Shown here: positions 1 through 8,396 of the stretch, one piece after another
Numbering within the stretch: position 1 is the first letter of the stretch
How the letters are laid out: the number at the start of each line of letters is the position of its first letter
Source: Bacteroidales bacterium
GTDB lineage: Bacteria > Bacteroidota > Bacteroidia > Bacteroidales > VadinHA17
Length of the DNA: 41,713 bases
Assembly (NCBI GenBank): GCA_012522155.1
Contig: JAAYKX010000050.1
Location: 1 to 41,713 of the forward strand
Direction: 5' to 3'
Notes under the pieces: model-generated
The model's input: only the letters and a program-made list of their open reading frames with translations
The model's database searches: none
What the model was told of the DNA's origin: nothing
Position numbers and translations under genes: made by a program

Positions 1-67
1 AAGTACAGTAATAATTTAAAAGACATTATCTATTAAAACAACAGGATGAATTATTTCATCTCCAGCC

Positions 68-1309
68 ATGAACGCTAACAAGAATGAGGCTACGGCACTC
101 CGCGGAGAGAGCCGCCTCGTGGGTTGTTCTTCAGATGAAGAGCCTGGCGCGGAAACCATGATTTTTTCGCAAAACGAGATCCCTACTCAGTCAGTTAGCA
201 ACAGAAGCACAGACTTCAGAAAACGCTTCTTTCCCCTGACAACCATTGATTCCTGGAACGACTGGAAATGGCAACTCAGAAATTCAATCACCACAATTGA
301 TGAGCTGAAGAAGATCATGAAACTGTCTGAAAAGGAAATAATGGCCATTAATAATCTTAAAGGCCGTCTTCCGTTGAGGGTTACACCGTTTTTTGCCTCC
401 CTGATTTATAATACAGGATTTTCTCACCCGCTCCGCCGGAATGTCATTCCGGTTGTTGAGGAGTTGCTTCATACCGCTTCCGAGCAAGCGGATCCCCTTC
501 ATGAAAAATCCTTCTCACCTGTAAAGGGTATTGTGCACCGCTACCCCGACAGAGTACTCTTCACGGTAACCCGGGTCTGTTCAAATTATTGCAGATACTG
601 TACCCGTTCACATTCAGTGGGCAGGCTTGACAGGCCGGGCAAACAGGATTTTGAGAAAGCGTTCAGCTACATTGCGGCTCACAGGGAAATAAGGGATGTT
701 CTTATAAGTGGCGGGGATCCTCTCACCCTTACCGATGAAGCCCTGGATTACATCCTTTTCCATATAAGACAGATTGAACATGTCGAAATAATACGTATCG
801 GAACCAGGGTACCTGTTGTCCTGCCACAGAGGATAACAGACAAGCTGCTTTCTGTTCTCAGGAAATATCACCCGCTATTTATAAGCCTTCATTTCTCTCA
901 TCCGGCAGAAATAACACCGGAATGTATTAAAGCATGTACCATGCTGGCTGATAACGGGTTCCCTCTTGGCAGCCAGACGGTCCTTCTGAAAGGAATAAAT
1001 GACAATATCACCGTTATGAAGGAACTTATGCACAAGCTGTTGAAAATAAGGGTGAGGCCATATTATCTGTATCAATGTGATCTTATACCCGGTTCGGGCC
1101 ATTTCAGGACAACCGTCAGAAAAGGTATTGAGATAATAAAAGGGCTGAGGGGTTTTACAAGCGGATATGCAGTTCCTACCTATGTTGTTGATGCACCGGG
1201 AGGAGGTGGCAAAATTCCTCTTCTTCCGGATTATGTGCTTGAACACAACAGCGAAAAAATAGTACTTCGCAATTACAAGGGTGTTTTGTGCGAATACCCC
1301 GAAAAATAA
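68..1309 (+). CDS. kamA: Lysine 2,3-aminomutase-like radical SAM protein (KamA family)
   Basis: Predicted PLP- and SAM-dependent aminomutase, 413 residues. The radical SAM cluster motif CSNYCRYC has Cys171, Cys175 and Cys178, followed by Arg180, the equivalent of the carboxylate-binding Arg in clostridial lysine 2,3-aminomutase. The PLP lysine is Lys382 in PGGGGK. The two Asp residues that hold the lysine side-chain amine in the clostridial enzyme are present as Asp338 (YQCD) and Asp375 (VVDAPGG), so lysine is a plausible substrate. The protein stops soon after this, without the Cys-rich zinc tail of the clostridial enzyme. The first 30 residues look unconserved, and ATG at 158 is an alternative start. 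A hairpin at 45-60 (GATGAA/TTCATC) lies just before the first ATG. First gene of a four-gene operon with two ATP-grasp ligases and a GNAT enzyme. Family assignment is firm; substrate is inferred. Confidence 0.9.
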   Translation: MNANKNEATALRGESRLVGCSSDEEPGAETMIFSQNEIPTQSVSNRSTDFRKRFFPLTTIDSWNDWKWQLRNSITTIDELKKIMKLSEKEIMAINNLKGRLPLRVTPFFASLIYNTGFSHPLRRNVIPVVEELLHTASEQADPLHEKSFSPVKGIVHRYPDRVLFTVTRVCSNYCRYCTRSHSVGRLDRPGKQDFEKAFSYIAAHREIRDVLISGGDPLTLTDEALDYILFHIRQIEHVEIIRIGTRVPVVLPQRITDKLLSVLRKYHPLFISLHFSHPAEITPECIKACTMLADNGFPLGSQTVLLKGINDNITVMKELMHKLLKIRVRPYYLYQCDLIPGSGHFRTTVRKGIEIIKGLRGFTSGYAVPTYVVDAPGGGGKIPLLPDYVLEHNSEKIVLRNYKGVLCEYPEK

Positions 1310-1315
1310 TATTCA

Positions 1316-2290
1316 ATGAAAATAGGATTGACTTATGACCTGCGGTCGTGGTATCTCGACCGCGGGTATTCAATGGAAGATACTGCAGAATTTGACAGGC
1401 AGGAAACTGTTGATGCAATTGACACAGCATTAAACAGGATGGGATATGAAACAGAAGCAGTGGGTAATTGTTTTCAGCTGATTGAAGCACTCTCTTCCGG
1501 AAAACGTTGGGATCTGGTTTTCAACATAGCCGAAGGACTTTATGGCGATGGCAGAGAATCAGTTATACCTGCCATTCTTGATCAATACCGCATTCCCTAT
1601 GTATTCAGCGGACCGGTGACCATGGGGGTATCCCTGAATAAATATCTTACAAGATTAATTGTTGAACCGGCAGGAATCCCTGTTAGTCCGGGGATGCTTA
1701 TTGCTTCCCCGGAAGATATAAAAAACCTCAGACTGGAGTATCCTCTCTTTATAAAACCTGTTTCGGAAGGTACCGGAAAAGGCATTACTGAAAAAAATCT
1801 CTTAAATTCGCCGCAGGAATTGAAAGAAATGGCCGAATATCTTATTGGCAGATTCGAACAGCCCGCACTTGTCGAAGAATATCTCCCGGGGCGGGAGTTC
1901 ACTGTCGGTATTGTTGGTTCGGGCAGTGATGCCATGGTAATCGGCGGTATGGAAATCGAGTGCTCCGGCAATAATCCTTATTCAGTGGAATTCAAGGAAA
2001 ATTACAGGGAGTACTGTAAGTATGTTCCCGTCCCTGAAGAATTCAGTGATGAATGCAGCAATATTGCCTTGGGCGCATGGAAGGCGGTCAGGGGTGTTGA
2101 TGCAGGAAGGATTGATCTGAAGACAGACAGGAAAGGGAAAATATGTTTTATGGAAGTCAATCTGCTTGCAGGTCTTCATCCGGTTCATTCTGATCTGCCT
2201 ATTTTGTCAGGCATGCGGGGAATTGACTTTCAGACTTTAATTGAAATGATTGTAAAATCATCGCTTAAACGCCATAATCTTGTGCAATGA
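1316..2290 (+). CDS. D-Ala-D-Ala-ligase-like ATP-grasp enzyme (first copy)
   Basis: A 324-residue ATP-grasp protein of the D-alanine-D-alanine ligase superfamily. The Ddl-like N-terminal domain contains DLVFNIAEGLYGDGRES and IPAILDQYRIPY. The central ATP-grasp fold has a lysine strand (PLFIKPVSEGTGKG), VEEYLPGREF, the RID motif (AGRIDLK) and the metal-binding Glu/Asn of MEVNLLAG. Such enzymes join a carboxylate to an amine through an acyl phosphate. It starts 6 bases after the aminomutase gene and overlaps the next ATP-grasp gene by four bases (ATGA), which implies translational coupling. Because it is paired with a second paralogue and an aminomutase, it is more likely an amino-acid or peptide ligase for a special metabolite than the housekeeping peptidoglycan enzyme. 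The substrate cannot be read from sequence. Confidence 0.85.
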   Translation: MKIGLTYDLRSWYLDRGYSMEDTAEFDRQETVDAIDTALNRMGYETEAVGNCFQLIEALSSGKRWDLVFNIAEGLYGDGRESVIPAILDQYRIPYVFSGPVTMGVSLNKYLTRLIVEPAGIPVSPGMLIASPEDIKNLRLEYPLFIKPVSEGTGKGITEKNLLNSPQELKEMAEYLIGRFEQPALVEEYLPGREFTVGIVGSGSDAMVIGGMEIECSGNNPYSVEFKENYREYCKYVPVPEEFSDECSNIALGAWKAVRGVDAGRIDLKTDRKGKICFMEVNLLAGLHPVHSDLPILSGMRGIDFQTLIEMIVKSSLKRHNLVQ

Positions 2291-3258
2291 GTAAAAAGAA
2301 ATGCTGTATCCTTTACAATCAGCCGCTTGAAAATGCATCAGCCGACGAACTTGATGTTCTTGATCAGGTGGAATTTGTTGAGGAAAATCTTAATGAGATA
2401 GGAATTGAGACATTCAGGAAGGGTATAACAGTTGATTTCATGAAAGAAATTTCCGGACTGGCAGACGGCCGGACAGATTTCGTTTTCAATCTTGTGGAGT
2501 CCATTATCGGCAAGGGGGAATTATGCTATTTCATACCCGCACTTCTGAATGCATACTCAATTCCCTATACGGGAAATTCCGTGGAGGCGATCTTCGTAAC
2601 AACCAGCAAAGCCTTTACAGCGAAATCACTGAAACAGGCAGGGATAAATAATCCGGGAGGATGTCCTCCTTCCCAGTCAGGACAGCTCATTCCGGGCAAC
2701 AGCTATATAATTAAACCGGTATGGGAGGATGGCTCTTTGGGTATAACAGGTGATTCTGTTTTCACCTATATGCCGGAAATGATCGAAAGTCTTAAAAAAT
2801 ATGACGATACCCATTGGCTCATACAGGATTACATTGAAGGAAGGGAGTTTAATATAAGTATTATTTCAGGCGAAACAGGTCCGGAAGTCCTGCCCGCAGC
2901 AGAGATGATTTTTCGTGATTCCTGGGACGATAAGCCAAAAATTGTTGATTTCAAGGCAAAATGGGAAGAAGATTCTTTTGAATTTCAAAATACTGTAAGA
3001 GATTTTCCGGGGGACAAACTGGATCAGGATCTTGAAAAACAAATCAGTGATATTGCCCTTAAGTGCTGGAAAATATTTGGCCTCAAGGGATATGCAAGAA
3101 TAGATATGCGTGTTGACAAAAACAATATACCCTATGTGATTGAAGTCAATGCAAATCCATGTCTGTCGCCTGACAGTGGTCTGATGGCCGCAACCAGGGT
3201 TGCAGGACTGCAGTTTTCTGAAGTCATCCGCCGTATCATCAGTGACCTGAATAACTGA
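2287..3258 (+). CDS. D-Ala-D-Ala-ligase-like ATP-grasp enzyme (second copy)
   Basis: A 323-residue paralogue of the preceding protein, with the same layout: DFVFNLVESIIGKGE and IPALLNAYSIPYTG near residues 60-100, the ATP-binding strand YIIKPVWEDGSLGI, the loop IQDYIEGREFN, the RID motif in YARIDMRVD, and EVNANPCLSP carrying the metal-binding Glu and Asn. The last motif resembles authentic Ddl enzymes (EVNtlPG) more than the first copy does. Two consecutive ligases in one operon suggest two successive amide bonds or a heteromeric enzyme. The start overlaps the previous stop (ATGA at 2287-2290). The GNAT gene follows after 7 bases. Family assignment is firm; reaction unknown. Confidence 0.85.
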   Translation: MSKKKCCILYNQPLENASADELDVLDQVEFVEENLNEIGIETFRKGITVDFMKEISGLADGRTDFVFNLVESIIGKGELCYFIPALLNAYSIPYTGNSVEAIFVTTSKAFTAKSLKQAGINNPGGCPPSQSGQLIPGNSYIIKPVWEDGSLGITGDSVFTYMPEMIESLKKYDDTHWLIQDYIEGREFNISIISGETGPEVLPAAEMIFRDSWDDKPKIVDFKAKWEEDSFEFQNTVRDFPGDKLDQDLEKQISDIALKCWKIFGLKGYARIDMRVDKNNIPYVIEVNANPCLSPDSGLMAATRVAGLQFSEVIRRIISDLNN

Positions 3259-3265
3259 GCCTTAT

Positions 3266-3742
3266 ATGGAAATATCTGAAAGGATCAGCAGAGAAGACAT
3301 AAGAAATCTGGAAAAGATCCTTGTATCCACCGGATATTTCTACGATTTCGAAATCCGCAGCGCAATGGAAATAGCTGAACATACTGTTTCGGAAGGAACA
3401 GAGGAAAACGGCTATTTCTGGATTAAAATAATTGAAGGGGATGAAACAATTGCATTTGCCTGCTACGGGAAAAATGAATTCTCACTTTATTCATGGGAAC
3501 TTTACTGGATCGCCGTCCGCCAGGATTTCAGAAACTGTAAACTGGGCAAAGCCCTGTTGCATGAAACAGAGGAAAAAATCAGGCAAAAAGGAGGAAAAAT
3601 TCTCTGGATTGAAACATCCGGACGTCCCCTGTATAAATCCACCGAAGAATTTTATAAGAGAAACGGTTATAAACTACAAGCCAGTCTGGAGGATTTTTAT
3701 GGTCCCGGTGACCCAAAGCAAATATATGCCAGAACACTATGA
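3266..3742 (+). CDS. GNAT-family N-acetyltransferase
   Basis: A 158-residue single-domain GNAT protein. Acetyl-CoA-binding motif A is visible as YWIAVRQDFRNCKLGKALLHE (around residues 81-101, with the R-x-x-x-x-G-K/A pattern), and the C-terminal part has the usual FYKRNGYK strand-turn. It is the last gene of the aminomutase/ATP-grasp operon, so an amine on the operon product is the likely acceptor. In methanogens a lysine 2,3-aminomutase (AblA) and an acetyltransferase (AblB) make the osmolyte N-epsilon-acetyl-beta-lysine; the present protein is shorter than AblB and sits with two extra ligases, so it is not simply the same pathway. The acceptor is unknown. Confidence 0.8.
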   Translation: MEISERISREDIRNLEKILVSTGYFYDFEIRSAMEIAEHTVSEGTEENGYFWIKIIEGDETIAFACYGKNEFSLYSWELYWIAVRQDFRNCKLGKALLHETEEKIRQKGGKILWIETSGRPLYKSTEEFYKRNGYKLQASLEDFYGPGDPKQIYARTL

Positions 3743-3880
3743 CTACATGCGGAACGGGCCCGGTGAAGCCATGCAGGCAGACTTCCGATAAATTTGAACA
3801 TGTTCCCGATAAACCGGGACAGAGAATACAAACCACTTAATTTACAATAACATAATAATAATTTCAAATGTAACATAAAT

Positions 3881-4546
3881 ATGAATGTTAAAATAGAAAG
3901 CAGCTGGAAGGAGAAACTTAAGAATGAATTCAAAAAGGATTATTTTGTCAGTCTCACCGGCTATATAAGGGAAGAATACCGAAAAGATCAGATTTTCCCT
4001 CCCGGGAAATTGATATTCAATGCCTTTGACCTGTGTCCCTTTGACAGCGTAAAAGCCGTGATCATAGGTCAGGATCCCTACCATGGACCCGGACAGGCAC
4101 ATGGATTATGTTTTTCCGTAAGGGACGGCTTTGATTTTCCTCCGAGTCTTGTCAATATTTTCAGGGAGATAGAATCGGACATGGGATACAAACCATATTT
4201 TTCGGGAAATCTCCAGCGCTGGGCTGCACAAGGCGTTCTTCTTTTAAATGCCATCCTTACAGTGAGAGCCCGTCAGGCCGGATCGCACCGGGGAAAAGGC
4301 TGGGAAGAATTCACAGATGAGGTTATCAGAATACTAAACAACGAAAAGGATAATCTTGTATTTTTCCTTTGGGGAGCCTATGCGCAAAAAAAAGGTATAT
4401 CAATTGACAGGAGCAGACACCTGGTTCTTGAATCTGTCCATCCTTCCCCACTTTCCGCTTCAAGAGGATTTTTCGGCAACAGACATTTCAGCCGCTGCAA
4501 TACATATTTGTCGGATCATAACATTGACCCGGTAAACTGGAGATAA
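3881..4546 (+). CDS. ung: Uracil-DNA glycosylase, family 1
   Basis: Removes uracil from DNA, the first step of base excision repair in the cytoplasm. The 221-residue length is normal for family 1. The water-activating motif GQDPYHG occupies residues 63-69 with catalytic Asp65, and the DNA-intercalation motif HPSPLSA is present near residue 187. The internal LLNAILTVRA strand is also typical. The gene stands alone, 138 bases after the GNAT gene, and converges with a small lipoprotein gene 11 bases away. A perfect TAnnTTTG box (TAAATTTG, 3789-3796) lies upstream but lacks a clear -33 partner. Confidence 0.97.
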   Translation: MNVKIESSWKEKLKNEFKKDYFVSLTGYIREEYRKDQIFPPGKLIFNAFDLCPFDSVKAVIIGQDPYHGPGQAHGLCFSVRDGFDFPPSLVNIFREIESDMGYKPYFSGNLQRWAAQGVLLLNAILTVRARQAGSHRGKGWEEFTDEVIRILNNEKDNLVFFLWGAYAQKKGISIDRSRHLVLESVHPSPLSASRGFFGNRHFSRCNTYLSDHNIDPVNWR

Positions 4547-4557
4547 AATTTAAATCT

Positions 4558-4974
4558 TCAGGGTTTCAGGGCCTCATCGGGAATAATGTTTTTTATTTCA
4601 AGCACCCTGTTTTCGATATCACTGATCTCAACCTCATAAGTAATCCGCATCCGCCCGAAGTACTGCAGGTGGGTACTGTTTACAGGTCCCGTCGAAAATG
4701 TTTTCCCGCTGATTTCAGCCGTAATTTCAGCCTTGGGAAATGCAATGGTCACCCTCCTGTATTCTGAAGTTTGTCCGGGTTTTACCGTTCCGAGCTTTTT
4801 TATATTCCCGACAGTATCTTTCAGCCCTGCAGTGTTTATCACCACATCAGCCATAAGTTCATTTTTTTCCATATTCCTTATCCTGACATCCGTCGGGCCT
4901 TCAGGCTCCCATTTATTTCTTTTACAGGCAAATAAAGCCAGCAAGATAAATATAAGACAGATATTTTTTTTCAT
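4558..4974 (-). CDS. Small hypothetical lipoprotein
   Basis: A 138-residue protein beginning with a basic, hydrophobic signal (MKKNICLIFILLALFAC) and a Cys at position 17 in an imperfect lipobox, followed by the charged stretch KRNKW. The rest reads as a compact beta-rich domain (residues 25-130) without a family I can name; it vaguely resembles LEA-like or DUF domains with alternating beta strands. It probably sits in the periplasmic leaflet or outer membrane. It lies directly downstream of batE but is separated by an inverted repeat, so whether it belongs to the Bat transcription unit is open. Confidence 0.75.
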   Translation of the reverse strand: MKKNICLIFILLALFACKRNKWEPEGPTDVRIRNMEKNELMADVVINTAGLKDTVGNIKKLGTVKPGQTSEYRRVTIAFPKAEITAEISGKTFSTGPVNSTHLQYFGRMRITYEVEISDIENRVLEIKNIIPDEALKP

Positions 4975-4981
4975 TGCGCGT

Positions 4982-5017
4982 TGAATTACAGATCACATCT
5001 GTCATACCTGTAATTCA
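4982..5017 (-). repeat. Inverted repeat with two competing hairpins
   Basis: A perfect 10-bp inverted repeat, TGAATTACAG (4982-4991) and CTGTAATTCA (5008-5017), flanks a 16-base loop. A shorter hairpin, ACAGAT (4988-4993) with ATCTGT (4997-5002), uses part of the same arm, so both cannot form at once. It lies between batE and the lipoprotein gene, 8 bases before the latter's start. No T-run follows on either strand, so it is not a classic terminator. It could be an attenuator, processing site or operator. Confidence 0.5.
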
Positions 5018-5036
5018 GTAAAAAAGTTGCATTCTG

Positions 5037-5807
5037 TCAGATAATTTCGAGACTGTTTGCCGGAGCCCACCCTTTATTGCCATCAGGAAGCCTTATCTCC
5101 TTCCAGTCACCAACTTCGTCCTCAACACTTACCCTTAATCCTTCATGTATCACAAAAAGATCGGTACCACTGTCATCAGGTGAGCTTTTCCCATTAACGA
5201 TAGGGCTGAAGATGATGGCCTTATTGCTTTCATGTATCAGTTTCCTGTTCCGCAAAGAAAAGGAAAATGAAGCCAGTGACAGCAGCAGTGCAACCAATGC
5301 AAGCCAGAATCCTGTAACCTTGATGGTGTATTTTGATGAATAAAAATAGAATGAAAGAAAAACAAGACATAAGATAAAAGAAACAAGACTTATTACTGCC
5401 CAGCTGTCTGAAGCAAGAACAAGCGAAAAGAAATCATACCATCTGACAAAAAAGAGTTCAGGGATCTCATCAAGCCGGTCAGTAGTCATTGCCCGTGCTA
5501 TACTGAGATTGTAAGTGATATCCTCATCAGCAGGTTTCCTGAGGCGGGCCCGTTCATAAAAGAGTATCGATGCCGGAATATTACCAAGTTTGAAATATGC
5601 ATTACCGATATTGTAATCCAGAATAGCTGAGCGATAGCCTGCAGTATAGAGACTGGTCCATTCTTCGAGGGCTTTCCCGTAATTGCCTTCAGAAAAATAA
5701 TCGCTTCCTTTGCTGAATTTCAGGTCTGCCGTATCCTGCGCTCCCGCATTGAAAGCTGAAAGGATCAGCAGCAGAATTATCTGTATTGTAATTGATCTGA
5801 AGCTCAT
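5037..5807 (-). CDS. batE: BatE: TPR and SH3-domain membrane protein
   Basis: A 256-residue protein with a signal peptide (residues 1-23, ending AGAQ), a TPR region (about 30-100: GSDYFSEGNYGKALEEW, YNIGNAYFKLGNIPASI), two transmembrane helices (about 130-150 and 160-185) and a C-terminal bacterial SH3-like domain (about 215-255: VSVEDEVGDWKEIRLPDGNKGWAP). This layout and its place as last gene of the MoxR-BatABCDE cluster match BatE of the aerotolerance operon. Its start is 3 bases after the batD stop. The cluster is linked to oxidative or envelope stress in Bacteroides and Leptospira, though the biochemical role is unclear. Confidence 0.85.
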   Translation of the reverse strand: MSFRSITIQIILLLILSAFNAGAQDTADLKFSKGSDYFSEGNYGKALEEWTSLYTAGYRSAILDYNIGNAYFKLGNIPASILFYERARLRKPADEDITYNLSIARAMTTDRLDEIPELFFVRWYDFFSLVLASDSWAVISLVSFILCLVFLSFYFYSSKYTIKVTGFWLALVALLLSLASFSFSLRNRKLIHESNKAIIFSPIVNGKSSPDDSGTDLFVIHEGLRVSVEDEVGDWKEIRLPDGNKGWAPANSLEII

Positions 5808-5809
5808 AT

Positions 5810-7621
5810 TTAAATTTCATTTTCAACAGACCTTATAAATCCGGAAACATCATCATAAATCGCTGATACTCCGGTGCCGGAAGAAGCAGGTGCATACCTT
5901 GCATATTCACACTTGTCAAGGATATCTGCCAGATCTGTAAGTTTTTCATCGTCAACACCTCTTTCCCGCAATGAATCTATGGCACTGTTCCTGGTAAGAT
6001 CCGATACCGGGATGCTTAGTTTATCGCTCAGATAACCCCATACGGCCTTCAGTATTTCCTCATAAAACCGGTCAGTATCACCTTTTTTCATGCAGGCAGA
6101 AGCTTCCTTCAGCCGTTTTACAGCAACCTTCCCTGCCCTGCGGTTTTTAACCGCAGCAATGTCTGCATTTCTCCTTATATGCTCCCTTCGCAAAAACAAA
6201 AAGATCAGGAATAAAAGCAAGCTTATCACATAAGCCAGATAAAATGAATTCTGAGACAGGATCTGTCCCCCGGCTATGGTGAGTTTTCCGGGCTTTGTCC
6301 GGATAAACCGTATATCCTTTCCCAGATATCTTACATCTTCTTTTGCCACGCCTCCGAAAACCGCAATTTCCGAAGCCTGATCAGTACCTTTCATGGCATG
6401 AAATCTGAATTCGGGAGTATTGAGATATTCGTATTCTCCGGTTGATACATTAAAATATGAATATTCTACGGAAGGTATTGTGTAATCTCCGTGATGCCTG
6501 GGAATAAGCAGGTATTCAAAAACCTTCTGTCCGCTTGTACCGGCCGGCGAATTCTTGAGATTTTCCGTTACTTTGGGATCATAGATCTCTATGTCGGGAG
6601 GAAGCCTGAGGACGGGCATGCCTGCAAGCCTGAGATTACCCGTTCCGGATATTGTAATCTTATAGCTGAGGGCATCATTTACATTTACACTATCCTTGTT
6701 AATATCTGCCGTAATATTGATTTTACCGCTAATACCCGAAAAATTCCCTGGCCTGGTTCCGGGCAGGGCTTTTACCCTTATTTTCACCGGTGGACTGGCT
6801 ACTGCTAGGGGTACGGTTGTATAGCTTGAAAAGAAATCGCCGAAAAAAGGATCCGATCGTCCTGATCTTTGCCGGACAAGCGCGGTGATCTGAACCGGAT
6901 CAATCGTAATTTCCCCCGTAATCTGCGGATAGAGAAGAAACTGCTGAAGCACACCTGTTCCGTAAACAGTACCATTGATATTCTCCTGCCGGAGCGAACT
7001 GAGCGGAGGGGTTTCCAGGTCGTTTTTAAGAAAGCCCGTAAACGAAGGATACCTGATTTCATTAATACCCGAAATATCGACTCTGGTATATAGTTTTACA
7101 GTAACCGAAACAGCTTCTCCAAGAAAAACCTCTTTCCTGTTTACGGCAAGATCAAGGAATATTTGTCCTTCGGGAGGAGAAGATGGTGATGTCTTGTGCT
7201 GCCCGGCATCCGCTTCTTGCTGTCCCGCAGCCGGAGTTGCCTTGCTGCCGCTAACTTCTATCCTTACGGAATCGGAATAATAAGTTTTATTCTTAATGGT
7301 AACGGATGCAGGCGGCAGTACAAATTTTCCTTCATCAGTTGCCTGAAGATAATATAAATATGATTCTGACGTTTCATGGCTTACCCGCCCGTTTATAATC
7401 TGTGTACTTGAACTGAAAGAAGTATGAGGACCTGTCAGCCTGATAAAACCTGCAAATGAGGGTGCGGTAAAGTCACCCCCTCTTGCATTGACACGCCACT
7501 GAATGGCAACCTGTTCTCCGGATTGTACTGTTCCGGGATATTCTGCCTCAACAGTAATATCCTGTCCGCTTAAACCCGTATTTATGAAAAACAGAAGATA
7601 ATATGTCAATAATTTTTTCAT
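5810..7621 (-). CDS. batD: BatD: oxygen tolerance protein
   Basis: A 603-residue exported protein. A signal peptide (1-20, ending SGQ) is followed by several beta-sandwich repeats typical of BatD (for example GEQVAIQWRVN, LGEAVSVTVKLYTR, NVNDALSYKITISGTGNL), a transmembrane helix around residues 452-472 (FYLAYVISLLLFLIFLFL) and a cytoplasmic helical tail of about 130 residues ending in YARYAP. Length and order match the BatD family (oxygen tolerance). It is the largest member of the cluster, with batC 18 bases upstream and batE directly downstream, and probably assembles with the vWA proteins BatA and BatB in the inner membrane. Confidence 0.9.
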   Translation of the reverse strand: MKKLLTYYLLFFINTGLSGQDITVEAEYPGTVQSGEQVAIQWRVNARGGDFTAPSFAGFIRLTGPHTSFSSSTQIINGRVSHETSESYLYYLQATDEGKFVLPPASVTIKNKTYYSDSVRIEVSGSKATPAAGQQEADAGQHKTSPSSPPEGQIFLDLAVNRKEVFLGEAVSVTVKLYTRVDISGINEIRYPSFTGFLKNDLETPPLSSLRQENINGTVYGTGVLQQFLLYPQITGEITIDPVQITALVRQRSGRSDPFFGDFFSSYTTVPLAVASPPVKIRVKALPGTRPGNFSGISGKINITADINKDSVNVNDALSYKITISGTGNLRLAGMPVLRLPPDIEIYDPKVTENLKNSPAGTSGQKVFEYLLIPRHHGDYTIPSVEYSYFNVSTGEYEYLNTPEFRFHAMKGTDQASEIAVFGGVAKEDVRYLGKDIRFIRTKPGKLTIAGGQILSQNSFYLAYVISLLLFLIFLFLRREHIRRNADIAAVKNRRAGKVAVKRLKEASACMKKGDTDRFYEEILKAVWGYLSDKLSIPVSDLTRNSAIDSLRERGVDDEKLTDLADILDKCEYARYAPASSGTGVSAIYDDVSGFIRSVENEI

Positions 7622-7639
7622 TCCTTCAAACCTGTCCCG

Positions 7640-8383
7640 CTACCAGTTCCTGAGTGTTTTTACCTTTTGCTGTTTTGCTTTATCCAGTTTTATCTGTTCC
7701 TGAATATCTTTTTCATCATTTGCCAGGGAATTAAGGATCCTTTCTGCATCTTCCCTGGATATCTGTGACTCCTGATCCTGATCCTGTTGCTGGTCATTAT
7801 CCTGCCCGTTATCATTCTGATCCTGTTGCTGCTCATTATCCTGCCCGTTATCATTCTGATCCTGTTGCTGCTTATCATCCTGGTTTCCCTGATCCTGGTT
7901 CTGCTGTGGCTGTTCCTCCTGCTGCTTCAGAAGGTCCTGGGCAAAGGCAAGATTATATTTTGCCTCCCTGTTACGGGGATCAAGCTTCAGGGAACCCTTA
8001 TATGCCTCAATACTTTCAGGGATCCTGTCTGCCATAAGCAGGGAATTCCCCAGATTATAAAGACTGGCTGACTTTTTCCTCCTGTCATCATTCATCTCAA
8101 AGCTGTTGCTGAACTGTTTACCTGCATCTTCAAACTTCTCCTGTTTGTAGAGAGCATTACCTATGTTGAAAACTGCGCTGGAGGAGGCATTGTTCCTGTT
8201 CAATGCCTTCCTGTATGCAATTTCAGAATCAGCATAGTTCTCCTTTTCATAATCCCTGTTTCCTTCCCTGATATATTTTTTGTCTCCCTGGGAATATGCT
8301 GTCAATGGAACAAACAATACAGCAAAAGTTAAAGCTGACAGAAGGCATAACAAAATTTTACGGTATTTGATCTTTCTATGCAT
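7640..8383 (-). CDS. batC: BatC: TPR protein with Gln/Asp/Asn-rich tract
   Basis: TPR protein of the aerotolerance operon. I place the start at the ATG at 8383 (MHRKIKYRKILLC), giving 247 residues and a proper signal peptide; a longer frame reaches back to 8470 but overlaps batB. Three TPR-like units follow the signal (EGNRDYEKENYADSEIAYRKAL, FNIGNALYKQEKFEDAGKQF, YNLGNSLLMADRIPESIEAY). Then comes a low-complexity tract rich in Gln, Asp and Asn, made partly of 13-residue repeats, and a conserved-looking end (SREDAERILNSLANDEKDIQEQ) and a basic tail. The disordered tract is unusual in composition and probably varies in length between strains. Confidence 0.85.
   Translation of the reverse strand: MHRKIKYRKILLCLLSALTFAVLFVPLTAYSQGDKKYIREGNRDYEKENYADSEIAYRKALNRNNASSSAVFNIGNALYKQEKFEDAGKQFSNSFEMNDDRRKKSASLYNLGNSLLMADRIPESIEAYKGSLKLDPRNREAKYNLAFAQDLLKQQEEQPQQNQDQGNQDDKQQQDQNDNGQDNEQQQDQNDNGQDNDQQQDQDQESQISREDAERILNSLANDEKDIQEQIKLDKAKQQKVKTLRNW
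7794..7871 (-). repeat. Two perfect 39-bp tandem repeats inside batC
   Basis: Two identical 39-bp units, 7794-7832 and 7833-7871, with degenerate partial copies on both sides. Thirty-nine bases is 13 codons, so changes in copy number keep the frame; the encoded unit is QQQDQNDNGQDN plus one acidic residue. The structure suggests recent expansion by slippage or recombination. Confidence 0.9.
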
Positions 8384-8396
8384 GTTATACGGAAAA

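Noticed and set aside
3432-3791. 119-codon plus-strand frame overlapping the GNAT gene
   Set aside because: It is a different frame of the GNAT gene, whose own frame has clear acetyltransferase motifs.
7765-8071. Plus-strand frames with hydrophobic repeats opposite batC
   Set aside because: They arise from the 39-bp repeat of batC read on the other strand and have no promoter or independent conservation signal.
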